Source: Meiothermus sp. QL-1 (GTDB lineage Bacteria > Deinococcota > Deinococci > Deinococcales > Thermaceae). Taken from it: a stretch of DNA of 64,000 nucleotides. The position numbers and the translations under genes were made by a program. This document shows positions 36,141-44,292 of this stretch, one piece after another (position 1 is the stretch's first letter; each line of letters opens with the position of its first letter). The DNA is taken from contig NZ_QQSV01000002.1 in assembly GCF_003351145.1 (NCBI RefSeq), forward strand, positions 186,001-250,000, written 5' to 3'. The notes under the pieces are model-generated. The model had not been told where the DNA came from, did not search any database, and worked only from the letters and a program-made list of their open reading frames with translations.

Positions 36141-36916
36141 GCCATCTGCTCATCCATCCCACAGCGGTGGTCTCGCCCAAAGCCCAGCTTGCGGCGGACG
36201 TGAGGATTGGCCCGTATGCGGTGGTGGAGGGGCCTTGCGAGATTGGCTCCGGCGTGGAGATCGGGCCCCATGCGGTAATCCACCCCTTCGTGCGGCTTTC
36301 GGCCGGGGTGAGGGTGGGGCCCCACGCGGTGCTGGGCGGGCTTCCGCAGGACCTCAGCTTCAAGGGGCAGGAGACCTGGCTCGAGGTGGGCCCCCAGACC
36401 GTTTTGCGGGAGGGGGTGGTGGTGCACCGCGCCACCCGGGAGGACCGGCCCACCCGAATTGGGGCGGGCTGCTACCTGATGGGCTACGTGCACGTGGGCC
36501 ACGATAGCTGGGTGGGGGACGGGGTCATCCTGACCCAGGGGGTGGGGTTGGCCGGGCACGTGGAGGTGGGGGACCACGCGGTGATAGGGGGGATGGCCGG
36601 GGTGCACCAGTTCGTGCGGATCGGTCCCCGGGCCATGGTGGGGGCCATGGCCAAGGTGACCCGGGATGTGCTGCCCTACAGCCTGGCGGAGGGCAGCCCG
36701 GCCTTGCACTACCGCCTGAACACGGTGGGCCTGCGTCGGGCCGGCATCACCGGGGAGCGCTACCGGGCTTTGGAGCAGGCTTTCCGCGCTCTGCGGGAGG
36801 GCCGGGGGTTGGAGGGGCTGCCCGATACTGAGGAGATTCAGGTTCTTAGAGCTTTTCTGCGCGCTCCCTCCAAGCGCAACCTCTCCGGCTTTGTGCGGGG
36901 TCAACAAACAGACTGA
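36137..36916 (+). CDS. lpxA: UDP-N-acetylglucosamine acyltransferase LpxA
   Basis: 259 residues: left-handed beta helix of hexapeptide repeats (about 1-190) and a helical C-terminal domain (NTVGLRRAGITGERYRALEQAF). The catalytic His lies in GYVHVGHDSWVG, corresponding to E. coli His125, and IGGMAGVHQFVRIG is a family signature. It transfers a hydroxyacyl chain from ACP to UDP-GlcNAc, or to a 3-amino analogue if the neighbouring oxidoreductase is GnnA-like. It overlaps fabZ (ATGA) and lpxB (TGATG-type, one base). Confidence 0.93.
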   Translation: MSHLLIHPTAVVSPKAQLAADVRIGPYAVVEGPCEIGSGVEIGPHAVIHPFVRLSAGVRVGPHAVLGGLPQDLSFKGQETWLEVGPQTVLREGVVVHRATREDRPTRIGAGCYLMGYVHVGHDSWVGDGVILTQGVGLAGHVEVGDHAVIGGMAGVHQFVRIGPRAMVGAMAKVTRDVLPYSLAEGSPALHYRLNTVGLRRAGITGERYRALEQAFRALREGRGLEGLPDTEEIQVLRAFLRAPSKRNLSGFVRGQQTD

Positions 36917-38085
36917 TGCTGGACGAGATTCTGCTCCTTACCAATGGGCCGGGGGAGCTTTCTACCTGGGTGCCGCCGGTTCTGTCGCGCCTGCGGCAGA
37001 GGGTGCCCCAGGCTCGTGTCGAGCTCTTTCTAATCCGCGACCAGTTTGCCGCCGGCACCGAGGCCCTCAAGGCCCGGGAGCTTCCTCTGGAGGCCCTCTC
37101 GGGCCGCCGGGCGTTTTTGCGGCGGCTGGTGGCGGGGCGGGCCCGGGGGCGAGGTCTGGTGCTGATGCTGGGCGGGGCCCCGCGCGATGCGGTTTGGCTG
37201 GGCCGGGCCACGGGCTACCCAGCCTTTGCCTACACCTTCGACCCCAAGGCCTTTCACCCGGGCCTCAGGGCGGTGCTGGTGGACTCGGAGCGCACCCGGA
37301 GGGCTATGATGGCTCAAGGGGCGGACCCCTCGCGGGTGGCGGTGGTGGGAAACCTGGTGGTGGACGCCCTCTGCGAGGCCCAGCCGTACCCTTCCCTCGA
37401 GGTGGATGTGCTGCTCTTTGCGGGCAGCCGCCCCTTTGCGGCCCGGTACATGCTGGGCTTTCTGCTGGCTGCGGCCGAGCGGATGGCCCTCGAGCGCCCT
37501 CAGCTCCGCTTTGCCTGGGTGCGAAGCCGCCTGCTGCCAGAGGCGGTGGTGGCGGAGGCGCTGGAGGCCCGGGAGGTGCGCGCGCTGGGAGGGGTGGGGG
37601 CTCGCTGGGAGGGGGATCGGCTCCGCACCGAGGGGGGGCTCGAGGTGCAGGTGCTGGACGAGAATTTGCGCTACTCGGCCATGCGCCAGGCCCATCTGGC
37701 CCTCACCCTTCCGGGCACCAACACCCTCGAGCTGGCCCTGGCCCGCCTGCCCTCGCTGGTGCTGCTACCGCTGCACAAGCCTGAGCTCTTGCCCTTGGAG
37801 GGGGTCTTGCACTGGCTTTTGCGCCTGCCCGGCACCGGGCCCCTAAAGCGCCATTTGGTTTGGCGCCTGGCCAGCCAGATTCCCTTCCTGGCCCTGCCCA
37901 ACCAGTGGCTGGGCGAGGCGGTCTTTCCCGAACTGCGGGGGGCTTTTACCCCGGATGAGGTGGCCCGGGCGGGGCTTGGGCTGCTTTCGCGCGGCCCGGA
38001 GGTGCGGGCCCGCCTGGAGCGCCTCCAGGCCGAGCCGGGGGCCGACAACCTGGTGGCGCACCTGCTCCTTTGTGAGGTACGGTGA
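36916..38085 (+). CDS. LpxB-like lipid A disaccharide synthase (GT19-type glycosyltransferase)
   Basis: 389 residues. The start DEILLLTNGPGELSTWVPPVL resembles LpxB and LpxB-related glycosyltransferases, and the C-terminal half has the typical donor site ALTLPGTNTLELALARLPSLVLLPLHK (E. coli: SGTAxLExxL..P). It would join two acylated glucosamine units. The sequence is quite diverged from enterobacterial LpxB and closer in feel to the LpxB-related proteins of cyanobacteria, so the acceptor might differ. It sits directly after lpxA and overlaps the exporter gene by four bases, which supports a lipid A-like product. lpxH/I and lpxK are not in the window. Confidence 0.8.
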   Translation: MLDEILLLTNGPGELSTWVPPVLSRLRQRVPQARVELFLIRDQFAAGTEALKARELPLEALSGRRAFLRRLVAGRARGRGLVLMLGGAPRDAVWLGRATGYPAFAYTFDPKAFHPGLRAVLVDSERTRRAMMAQGADPSRVAVVGNLVVDALCEAQPYPSLEVDVLLFAGSRPFAARYMLGFLLAAAERMALERPQLRFAWVRSRLLPEAVVAEALEAREVRALGGVGARWEGDRLRTEGGLEVQVLDENLRYSAMRQAHLALTLPGTNTLELALARLPSLVLLPLHKPELLPLEGVLHWLLRLPGTGPLKRHLVWRLASQIPFLALPNQWLGEAVFPELRGAFTPDEVARAGLGLLSRGPEVRARLERLQAEPGADNLVAHLLLCEVR

Positions 38086-39752
38086 ACCTCCTCCGCCTCC
38101 TGCACCCTTTCTGGCCCTATCTCATCCTGGCGGCGGCCCTCTCCGTTTTGCCCGCGTTGGCCCAGGCCCTCCTGCCTGCGCAGGTGGTCAAGCCGCTCTT
38201 CGACCGGATCGCGGCGGGGGCTTTTGACCAGGTGGGTCCGGTGCTGCTGGTAGGGGCTGGGCTGCTTGGGGTCTTGGTGGTGAGCGGGTACCTGCTGGAG
38301 GCCTTCATCGGCTACCTTTCGGTGAAGATACCCGCTGTTTGGCGGGAGCGGGTCTTCGACCGGCTGCTTTCTGCCGACCTGCGGGCCCTCAGCTTTTCAG
38401 CGGGCGGGCTCACCGGCCGGCTGGTGTCCGATTTGAAGGAACTGGAGGGCTTCCTCTTCTACAACCTCGGGGGGCTTCTGGCCCAGGGTATGTTGCTGCT
38501 GGCCCTCATATGGCAGCTTCTGCACCACTACGCCGAGCTTACCCTTTACCTGCTCCTGGCGTTGCCTTTGTGGGGGTTATTGCTGGGCTGGGTGGGGGGC
38601 TGGGTAACCCGCTACACCCGGCGCACCCAGGCTGCCTTAGAGCGGCTTTCGAGCCGGCTGGCCGAGGGGCTTGGGCGCCTCGAGCTCATCCGGGCCTTGA
38701 GCCTGGAGGACTTTGCCCGCGCCCGCTTCCGCCAAAGCAGCCGGCAGCAGTACCGGCTGGGCCGCACCCGGGGGCTGATTGCGGCTTTGAACCTGCCCTT
38801 GGGCCAGCTTGCCACCACCTCGCTTCTGGGCCTCCTCCTTTACCTGGGGGTGCGCTCGGTTGAGCAGGGCCGGCTGACGGTGGGCGACCTGACCGCTTTT
38901 CTGAGCCTGCTGGCCTTGGCAATCACCCCGCTGCAGCTCCTGAGCCGGATTGGAACCGGTTTTGCCCAGGCCGAAGGCGCAGCAGCGCGGGTGGTCGAGC
39001 TGCTTGCCCTTCCCCTGATGGACCCGCCGGGGAACTACGCGCCCGAGCGGCTGGAGGGGCGGCTCGAGCTGCGCGGCCTGGGCTTTGCCTATCCGGGGGG
39101 GGAGAGGGTGCTGAAGGACTTGGACTTGTGTATTCCTGCAGGCTCTTTCACGGCTTTGGTGGGGCCCTCGGGTGCAGGGAAGAGCACCCTTTTGCGCCTG
39201 TTGCTGGGGCTATACCCGCCGAGCGAAGGAAGGCTTCTTCTGGACGGGCAGGACCTGGGAAGCTATGACCCGCGCTGGCTGCGGACCCACGTGGCCTGGG
39301 TGCCCCAGGAGCCGCTTTTGTTCGCGGGCAGCGTGGCAGAGAACCTGGCGGCCCTGGGCGCAGCTTCCCCTGAGGCCATGCAAAGGGCCCTGGAGGTGGT
39401 GGGCCTGGCCCGCGAGATCGGCCTGGATACCCGGCTGGAGGAGGGCGGTGGGGGGCTTTCGGTGGGGCAGCGGCAGCGCCTGGCCCTGGCCGCAGCCCTG
39501 CTGCGCGATGCCCGAATCATCCTGCTGGACGAGGTGACCAGCGCCCTCGACCGCGCCAGCGAGGCCAAGGTGATGGCGGCGCTGGAGGCCGTTCGCCCGG
39601 GGCGCACTTTGGTGGTGGTGGCCCACCGCCTCTCTACCGTGCAGCATGCCGACCAGATCGTGGTGATGGAGCAAGGGCGCATCGTGGAGGTGGGCCGGCA
39701 CGCCGAGCTGCTGGCCCGCGGAGGGGTGTACGCTCGGCTTTGGAGGGGCTAG
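38082..39752 (+). CDS. MsbA-like ABC exporter, fused permease and ATPase
   Basis: 556 residues: six membrane helices (about 15-295) with a B-type exporter fold, then an ATPase domain with Walker A GPSGAGKSTLLRLLLGL, signature LSVGQRQRLALAAALL (Val in place of the usual Gly) and Walker B IILLDEVTSALD, then the H-loop VVVAHRLSTV. Its place at the end of the lpx cluster, overlapping the lpxB-like gene (GTG 38082), argues that it flips the finished lipid across the inner membrane, as MsbA does. A general multidrug or lipid exporter cannot be excluded. Confidence 0.88.
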   Translation: MNLLRLLHPFWPYLILAAALSVLPALAQALLPAQVVKPLFDRIAAGAFDQVGPVLLVGAGLLGVLVVSGYLLEAFIGYLSVKIPAVWRERVFDRLLSADLRALSFSAGGLTGRLVSDLKELEGFLFYNLGGLLAQGMLLLALIWQLLHHYAELTLYLLLALPLWGLLLGWVGGWVTRYTRRTQAALERLSSRLAEGLGRLELIRALSLEDFARARFRQSSRQQYRLGRTRGLIAALNLPLGQLATTSLLGLLLYLGVRSVEQGRLTVGDLTAFLSLLALAITPLQLLSRIGTGFAQAEGAAARVVELLALPLMDPPGNYAPERLEGRLELRGLGFAYPGGERVLKDLDLCIPAGSFTALVGPSGAGKSTLLRLLLGLYPPSEGRLLLDGQDLGSYDPRWLRTHVAWVPQEPLLFAGSVAENLAALGAASPEAMQRALEVVGLAREIGLDTRLEEGGGGLSVGQRQRLALAAALLRDARIILLDEVTSALDRASEAKVMAALEAVRPGRTLVVVAHRLSTVQHADQIVVMEQGRIVEVGRHAELLARGGVYARLWRG

Positions 39753-40424
39753 GTGGTACAGGTTTACTTGAAGAAGGCCCGAGGGGGGCGGGTGGTGCAG
39801 ACCCCCTTTCTGGAGGCGGAGGAGCTGGAGGAGCTGCGCCGGTTGGCCCTAGCCGAGGGGCTGAGGCTCGAGGCTTTCGGCGGGCTGCCGATGGCCTCCC
39901 GGCGGGTGGCGGTGCTCTACCCCCCCCACATCCCCGCCGTCTCCGACCCCACCCTGGTGCTATTCGTGCCTTTCGAGGGCGAACTCGAGACCGTGGAGGA
40001 CCGCCTGCGCGGCCTGCTAGAGCCGGGCCTGCTGGGCGACTTGGAGGAGGTGGCGGGGGGGGCCTTGCTGGTCACCCTGCCCAAAGGGCTCAAGGCCCTG
40101 GAAGCCGCTGGGCTGGGGGTTCGGCCCGCGGCCCCGGAGGAGCTTCCCAAAACGCACGAGCGTGTTCGCAGCGTGGTGGTGCCCAGCCTGCGGGTGGACG
40201 TGGTGGGGGCCCGGGGCTTCGGGGTCTCGCGCGCCTACTTCGCCCAGGGGGTCAAGGCCGGCAAGGTGCGCCTGCGCGGCCGGATGGCCACCGGCAGCGA
40301 TGAGCTCGCCGAGGGCGACCGGCTGCTGGCCGAAGGCCTGGGGGTGCTGGTGGTGCGGCGGGTGCTGGGGCAGACCAGGCGGGGCAACCTGAAGGTGGAG
40401 CTCGAGGTGGAAAGGGGTTCCTGA
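39753..40424 (+). CDS. YlmH-like RNA-binding S4 domain protein
   Basis: 223 residues. The last 85 residues hold an S4 RNA-binding domain: VPSLRVDVVGARGFGVSRAYFAQGVKAGKVRLRG and a final RVLGQTRRGN, the layout of YlmH/photosystem II S4 proteins. The middle (about 50-120) matches the ferredoxin-like YlmH N-domain. In Bacillus YlmH binds 50S subunits carrying stalled peptidyl-tRNA, acting in ribosome rescue, and is genetically linked to division genes. GTG 39753 directly abuts the exporter stop with a GGAGGGG site before it. It is probably co-transcribed with the lpx cluster, though functionally separate. Confidence 0.82.
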   Translation: MVQVYLKKARGGRVVQTPFLEAEELEELRRLALAEGLRLEAFGGLPMASRRVAVLYPPHIPAVSDPTLVLFVPFEGELETVEDRLRGLLEPGLLGDLEEVAGGALLVTLPKGLKALEAAGLGVRPAAPEELPKTHERVRSVVVPSLRVDVVGARGFGVSRAYFAQGVKAGKVRLRGRMATGSDELAEGDRLLAEGLGVLVVRRVLGQTRRGNLKVELEVERGS

Positions 40425-40426
40425 GC

Positions 40427-41122
40427 CTAGCCTGGCGCCAGCAACGGCTGCAGCCAGGCCGCGATGTCCTGGGCGATCTGGCCGGCCAGGGGGTCGAGCA
40501 GCATGTCGTGCCGGCTGGGGTAGACCCGGTAGGTTTTGCGCGGGTCCCCGATGAGGTCGAAGTAGCGGCGCACCGCGCGGCTGGGCACCGTGTCGTCGTG
40601 GGCGGCCTCGAGGACCAAAGCCGGGGCTTTGACCCGGGGCAGCAGCTCGGGCAGGCGCCTTTGCAGGGCGATGAGCTGGGTCAGGGCCACGGTGGGGAAG
40701 TTGGGGTAGTTGGGGCTTTGGGCCTGCCTTCGGGCCACCTCGGCGGGGTCGGTGCTGTAGGCCCAGGGCTTGAAGGGGTGGAGCAGGGGGGCCAGATAGG
40801 CCAGGCGGTTTTTGAATCCGAGCGCCGGGGCCAGGGCCACCAGGGCGGCGGTTTTGTGCTCAGCGGCCAGCCAGCCGGCCAGCAGCCCGCCCATCGAGAG
40901 CCCCACCACGGCCCGCGGCTCCTCCAGGGCCAGATAAGCCTCGCGCGCGGTCTGCAGCCAGTCCTGCCAGCGCACCTTGCGCAGGTCTTCGGGCTGGGTG
41001 CCGTGGCCGGGCAAGGTGGGCTGGGCCACCCGGAAGCCTGCCTGGCGCAGGGTCTCGGCCAGGGGCCCCATGGTCAGAATGGGGTGGGAGGTGAAGCCGT
41101 GCAGCACCAGAACGCCGGGCAT
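40427..41122 (-). CDS. Alpha/beta hydrolase (carboxylesterase, Est30-like)
   Basis: 231 residues of the alpha/beta hydrolase fold: oxyanion segment VLVLHGFTSHP, nucleophile elbow GLSMGG, acid Asp in VLEAAHDDTVP and His in PSRHDMLLD. This set matches thermostable monoacylglycerol lipase/carboxylesterases of the Est30 type. The cytosolic substrate is probably a short-chain ester. A TAAGCT box, containing the stop codon of the NDH-2 gene upstream, ends seven bases before ATG 41122, so it may be both co-transcribed with NDH-2 and separately started. Confidence 0.87.
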   Translation of the reverse strand: MPGVLVLHGFTSHPILTMGPLAETLRQAGFRVAQPTLPGHGTQPEDLRKVRWQDWLQTAREAYLALEEPRAVVGLSMGGLLAGWLAAEHKTAALVALAPALGFKNRLAYLAPLLHPFKPWAYSTDPAEVARRQAQSPNYPNFPTVALTQLIALQRRLPELLPRVKAPALVLEAAHDDTVPSRAVRRYFDLIGDPRKTYRVYPSRHDMLLDPLAGQIAQDIAAWLQPLLAPG

Positions 41123-41132
41123 GGCTGTCAGC

Positions 41133-42404
41133 TTAGCATATGGGTGCTTCCCTTGGGGTTGGGAAGACGTGCCGATGGTGCATGATTCGCACGGCGAAGT
41201 CGTAGGTAAAGTAGCTGTAGGCCCAGTTGGACAGCACCATCATCCGGTTGCGGAAGCCGATCAGGTAGTACAGGTGGACCGCCAACCAGGCCCCCCAGGC
41301 CAAAGAGCCCCGCAGCTTCAGGGGGCCCATCTCGGCGATGGCCTGGCTGCGCCCAAGGGTGGCCATGCTGCCCTTGTCCTTGTAGCGAAAGGCAACCGGA
41401 GGCTCGCCCCGCAGGCTTCGCAGAATGTTCTTTGCGGCCAGGGCACCCTGCTGCATGGCGGTGGGGGCCACCTGAGGGTAGGGGCGGCCCCCGGGGCCCT
41501 CCAGGTAGTTGAGGTCGCCCACCACGTAGATGGAGGGGTGGTCGGGGAGGTGAAGCCCGGGGGCGGTGGCGACCCGCTGGCCGCGGGTGGTGGGCAGGCC
41601 GGGCAGGGCCTGCCCGGTAATACCCGCGCTCCAGATGACGGTGAAGCTCGGTATGCTCCGGCCGCTGTGGAGCCGCACCAGCCCTGGGGTCAGCTCCACC
41701 ACCCGCTCGTTCAGGTATAGCTCCACCCCAAGGCTTTGCAGGAAGCCCTGGGCGTAGGCCCTCGAGCCGGGCGAGAAGGCGCTTAGGAGGTGGGGTGCTG
41801 CCTCTATCAGCACGATTCGCACTTCCTTTGGACTCAGGTCGGGGTAATCGCGGGCAATCACATGGCGGCGCAGCTCGCCCAGGGCACCGGCCAGCTCCAC
41901 CCCGGTGGGCCCTCCCCCTGCCACCACGAAGGTCAGCAGGGCCCGGCGGCGTTCGGGATCGGATGTGCGCACCGCTTCCTCACAGGCCGATAGAATCCGG
42001 TCGCGGATTTTCATGGCGTCGTCCAGGCTTTTGAGGCCCAGGCCATACTCCGCCACCCCCGGTAGGCCGAAGTCGTGGGTGCGGCTCCCGGTCCCCACGA
42101 CGAGGTAGTCGTAGGGGACCGGCTGCCCTTCTACCCAGAGCACCCGTTCCCGCGGCTCCACACCCTCGGCGTTGCCCATCAGGAAGCGGACGTTGTTTCG
42201 CCTGCGCAAAAAGGCCCGTATGGGGAAGGCAATCTGGGGGGCCTCGAGGCCAGCGGTTGCCACCTGGTACAGCAGGGGCTGGAAGAGATGATGGTTGTTC
42301 CGGTCTACCAGCACCACCTCTACGCCGGGTTTTCCCGATAGAGCCCGGACCGCATGTAAACCGGCAAACCCTGCGCCCAAGACCACCACGCGTTTCGTTT
42401 CCAT
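41133..42404 (-). CDS. ndh: Type II NADH dehydrogenase (NDH-2)
   Basis: 423-residue FAD flavoprotein: RVVVLGAGFAGLHAVRAL, the quinone-site motif HLFQPLLYQVATAGLEAPQIA typical of NDH-2, a second dinucleotide site TFVVAGGGPTGVELAGAL, and VYVVGDLNYLEGPGGRPYPQVAPTAMQQG. A C-terminal amphipathic/hydrophobic stretch (LAVHLYYLIGFRNRMMVLSNW) anchors it to the membrane. It passes electrons from NADH to menaquinone without pumping. The promoter is flanked by two dyads, suggesting redox or metabolite control. Confidence 0.92.
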   Translation of the reverse strand: METKRVVVLGAGFAGLHAVRALSGKPGVEVVLVDRNNHHLFQPLLYQVATAGLEAPQIAFPIRAFLRRRNNVRFLMGNAEGVEPRERVLWVEGQPVPYDYLVVGTGSRTHDFGLPGVAEYGLGLKSLDDAMKIRDRILSACEEAVRTSDPERRRALLTFVVAGGGPTGVELAGALGELRRHVIARDYPDLSPKEVRIVLIEAAPHLLSAFSPGSRAYAQGFLQSLGVELYLNERVVELTPGLVRLHSGRSIPSFTVIWSAGITGQALPGLPTTRGQRVATAPGLHLPDHPSIYVVGDLNYLEGPGGRPYPQVAPTAMQQGALAAKNILRSLRGEPPVAFRYKDKGSMATLGRSQAIAEMGPLKLRGSLAWGAWLAVHLYYLIGFRNRMMVLSNWAYSYFTYDFAVRIMHHRHVFPTPREAPIC

Positions 42405-42430
42405 TTTTGCTCTCCGGTTGCCCTGGGAAG

Positions 42431-42478
42431 CTCCAGGACTTTTGTCCCGGAGATTGTACCTCTTTTCACAAGAAAAGA
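42431..42478 (-). promoter_or_regulatory. NDH-2 promoter: TACAAT box flanked by two dyads
   Basis: The -10 box TACAAT is at 42458-42453 on the minus strand. Upstream, TCTTTTC (42461-42467) and GAAAAGA (42472-42478) form a perfect 7-bp dyad. Directly downstream, 42431-42452 is a 9-bp dyad with one wobble pair and loop TTTT. A pair of palindromes on either side of a -10 box suggests repressor control; a full Rex site is not present. Confidence 0.5.
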
Positions 42479-42505
42479 AAAGCGAAGGCCCCCCATCGGG
42501 GGGCC
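42470..42505 (-). terminator. Intrinsic terminator of hsp20
   Basis: GGCCCCCC (42487-42494) and GGGGGGCC (42498-42505) form a perfect 8-bp stem with loop ATC. On the minus strand it is followed by TTCGCTTTTCTTTTC, a T-rich tail. It begins 13 bases after the hsp20 stop and ends where the NDH-2 promoter region begins. Confidence 0.75.
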
Positions 42506-42517
42506 CTCCGGGGTAGT

Positions 42518-42982
42518 CTAGACCGCGCTAATCGCGATTCGCCGTACCCGGGCCTCCTCTGCCTTGGGCAGGGTCAGGCGCAGAAGACCGTCGCTGAGGG
42601 TGGCCTGGATTTTTTCGCTCTCGACCGAGGCGGGTAGGGTGATGCTCTGGGCAAAGCTGCCCCGGGGCAGCCCCCGCGCCCAGTAGCGCCGCTCTCCTTC
42701 GGACACCTCGGGGTAGGTGCCGCGCACAGTGAGCTGGTTGCCCTCCAGCCTCACTTCCAGGTCCTCCTTGCGCAGCCCCGGCACGGCCAGCTCAAGCACC
42801 AGGCTGTCGTCGGTCTCGTAGAGGTCGAAGGGATAGGCGCGGGTGTGGAGGGAGCCGCCCAGAGAAGCCGTAACCTCTCTCCAAAGCCGGTCGAACTCGC
42901 TCCAGAAGTCGCTTACGGTCGAGAGATTCCAGTTCCGCCCGGGTACCGTTTGGACAGGCACATTCCGAACGATATCCAGCAT
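42518..42982 (-). CDS. Small heat shock protein, Hsp20/alpha-crystallin family
   Basis: 154 residues. An alpha-crystallin domain spans about residues 48-145: YETDDSLVLELAVPGLRKEDLEVRLEGNQLTVRG, SFAQSITLPASVESEKIQATLSDGLLRLTLPK, followed by the short tail RRIAISAV with the I-x-V motif that docks subunits in the oligomer. It is an ATP-independent holdase chaperone. AAGGAGGT lies six bases before ATG 42982; the open frame upstream crosses the promoter. It is driven by a textbook promoter and ends at a strong terminator, so it is a single-gene unit. Confidence 0.94.
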   Translation of the reverse strand: MLDIVRNVPVQTVPGRNWNLSTVSDFWSEFDRLWREVTASLGGSLHTRAYPFDLYETDDSLVLELAVPGLRKEDLEVRLEGNQLTVRGTYPEVSEGERRYWARGLPRGSFAQSITLPASVESEKIQATLSDGLLRLTLPKAEEARVRRIAISAV

Positions 42983-42997
42983 ACCGAAACCTCCTTT

Positions 42998-43063
42998 CCG
43001 TAGGGTTCGTCCGACCTTGTCCCTACACCGTAGGATTATAAAACCTGAGTCTATGTTTGTCAA
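42998..43063 (-). promoter_or_regulatory. hsp20 promoter with consensus boxes and an abutting dyad
   Basis: On the minus strand TTGACA (43063-43058), a 17-bp spacer and TATAAT (43040-43035): both hexamers perfect. Immediately after the -10 lies the dyad CCTAC-GGT-GTAGG (43034-43022), and its half CCTACGG recurs exactly 30 bp downstream (43004-42998). A repressor acting at the start site is likely; it is not the CIRCE sequence. Confidence 0.75.
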
Positions 43064-43141
43064 CTATCATTATTTTTCTAATAAAGATTTCATCTTCCTC
43101 GCCTAGAGTCTCACTTGGAAAACAACGGCTGGAGGTGCGCA

Positions 43142-44284
43142 ATGCCACGCTTGGTTGCCCTTTTGCTGCTCGTGACCGGTCTGGGCCTGGCCCAAGGCTT
43201 CCGCGGCCTGGCCCTGTATACCCCCTACCCTTCGCAGAGCGTGCGGGTGGGGGAGACCATCAGCCTACCCATCTCCATCAAGAGCTTCGGCCTGCCGCCC
43301 CAGAGCGTGCAGGTGCGGGTGGTGGAGGTGGCCCCCGGTTGGAAGGCCAGCTTGCTGGGAGGGGGCCGGGTGGTGGGCGCGGTCTACGTGTTGCCCGATG
43401 CCGAACAGAGCCTCTCGCTGCGCCTGGAGCCGCCCCAGCGGGTCCAGCCCGGCACCTACCGCTTCCGGCTGGAGGCTTTGGGCAGTGGCGGCGCTCGGGC
43501 TGAGCTGCCCATCGCGCTGACCCTGGGCCAGGTCCTGCCCAAGCGGCTTTCCCTGGAGACCGAGCTCCCGGTGCTCAAGGGCACCCCCACCGCCAGCTTT
43601 CGCTACCGGGTGACCCTGAGAAACGAGAGCGACCAGGACCTGCTGGTGAACCTCGAGGCCGACGCGCCGCAGAACTTCCGCGTGAGCTTCAGCACTGCCT
43701 TCGGCGGTCAGGAGGTCAACAGCCTGCCCCTGAAGGCCGGGGAGAGCCGGGACCTGGATGTGCAGGTGACCCCGCCCCGCCAGGTGGAGGCCAAGCCCTA
43801 TGCGGTCACCCTGCGGGCCCTGGCGGGGGACACCCGGGCCGAGCTGGTGGTGAACCTGGACATCACCGGCCAGGTCGAGCTGAGCCTCACCACCCCCGAG
43901 GAGCGGCTTTCGGGGCGGGCTTACGCCGGGCGGGAGAATCCCATCAAGCTGGTGGTCAAGAACACCGGCAGCGCCCCGGCCGAGAACGTAGAGCTTTCCG
44001 CCAGCGAGCCCTCGGGCTGGGAGGTCAAGTTTGAGCCGGATAAAATCGAGCGCATTGCCCCTGGTGCAGAGTCGGAGGTCACCGCCCGGGTCAAGCCCTC
44101 GCCTCGCGCGGTGGCGGGCGACTACATGCTCACCTTCCGGGCCTCTGCGGATGGGGCTTCCACCTCGGCCGACTACCGCGTCACGGTCCAGACCTCTACC
44201 CTTTGGGGGCTGGTGGGGGTGGCCCTGATCGCGGTGGCGGTGGGGGCGGTGGGCTTTGCCGTCTCGCGCTTTGGCCGGCGGTAG
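43142..44284 (+). CDS. Exported NEW3-type (CARDB-like) domain protein with C-terminal anchor
   Basis: 380 residues: signal peptide (about 1-18, [18 protein letters not shown]), three or four beta-sandwich repeats with the rhythm of NEW3/CARDB domains ([37 protein letters not shown]), and a C-terminal membrane helix ([21 protein letters not shown]) with RFGRR at the end. The bulk would face the cell exterior. GGAGGTG precedes ATG 43142. It is followed directly by an ABC ATPase and an ABC-2 permease, a combination seen in several phyla, so it is probably the extracytoplasmic partner of that transporter. Confidence 0.82.
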   Translation: MPRLVALLLLVTGLGLAQGFRGLALYTPYPSQSVRVGETISLPISIKSFGLPPQSVQVRVVEVAPGWKASLLGGGRVVGAVYVLPDAEQSLSLRLEPPQRVQPGTYRFRLEALGSGGARAELPIALTLGQVLPKRLSLETELPVLKGTPTASFRYRVTLRNESDQDLLVNLEADAPQNFRVSFSTAFGGQEVNSLPLKAGESRDLDVQVTPPRQVEAKPYAVTLRALAGDTRAELVVNLDITGQVELSLTTPEERLSGRAYAGRENPIKLVVKNTGSAPAENVELSASEPSGWEVKFEPDKIERIAPGAESEVTARVKPSPRAVAGDYMLTFRASADGASTSADYRVTVQTSTLWGLVGVALIAVAVGAVGFAVSRFGRR

Positions 44285-44292
44285 GAGGGCCC

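Noticed and set aside
42459-42478. Rex operator at the NDH-2 promoter
   Set aside because: Only the TTGTGA half is present; the second half TCACAA at the required six-base spacing is missing.
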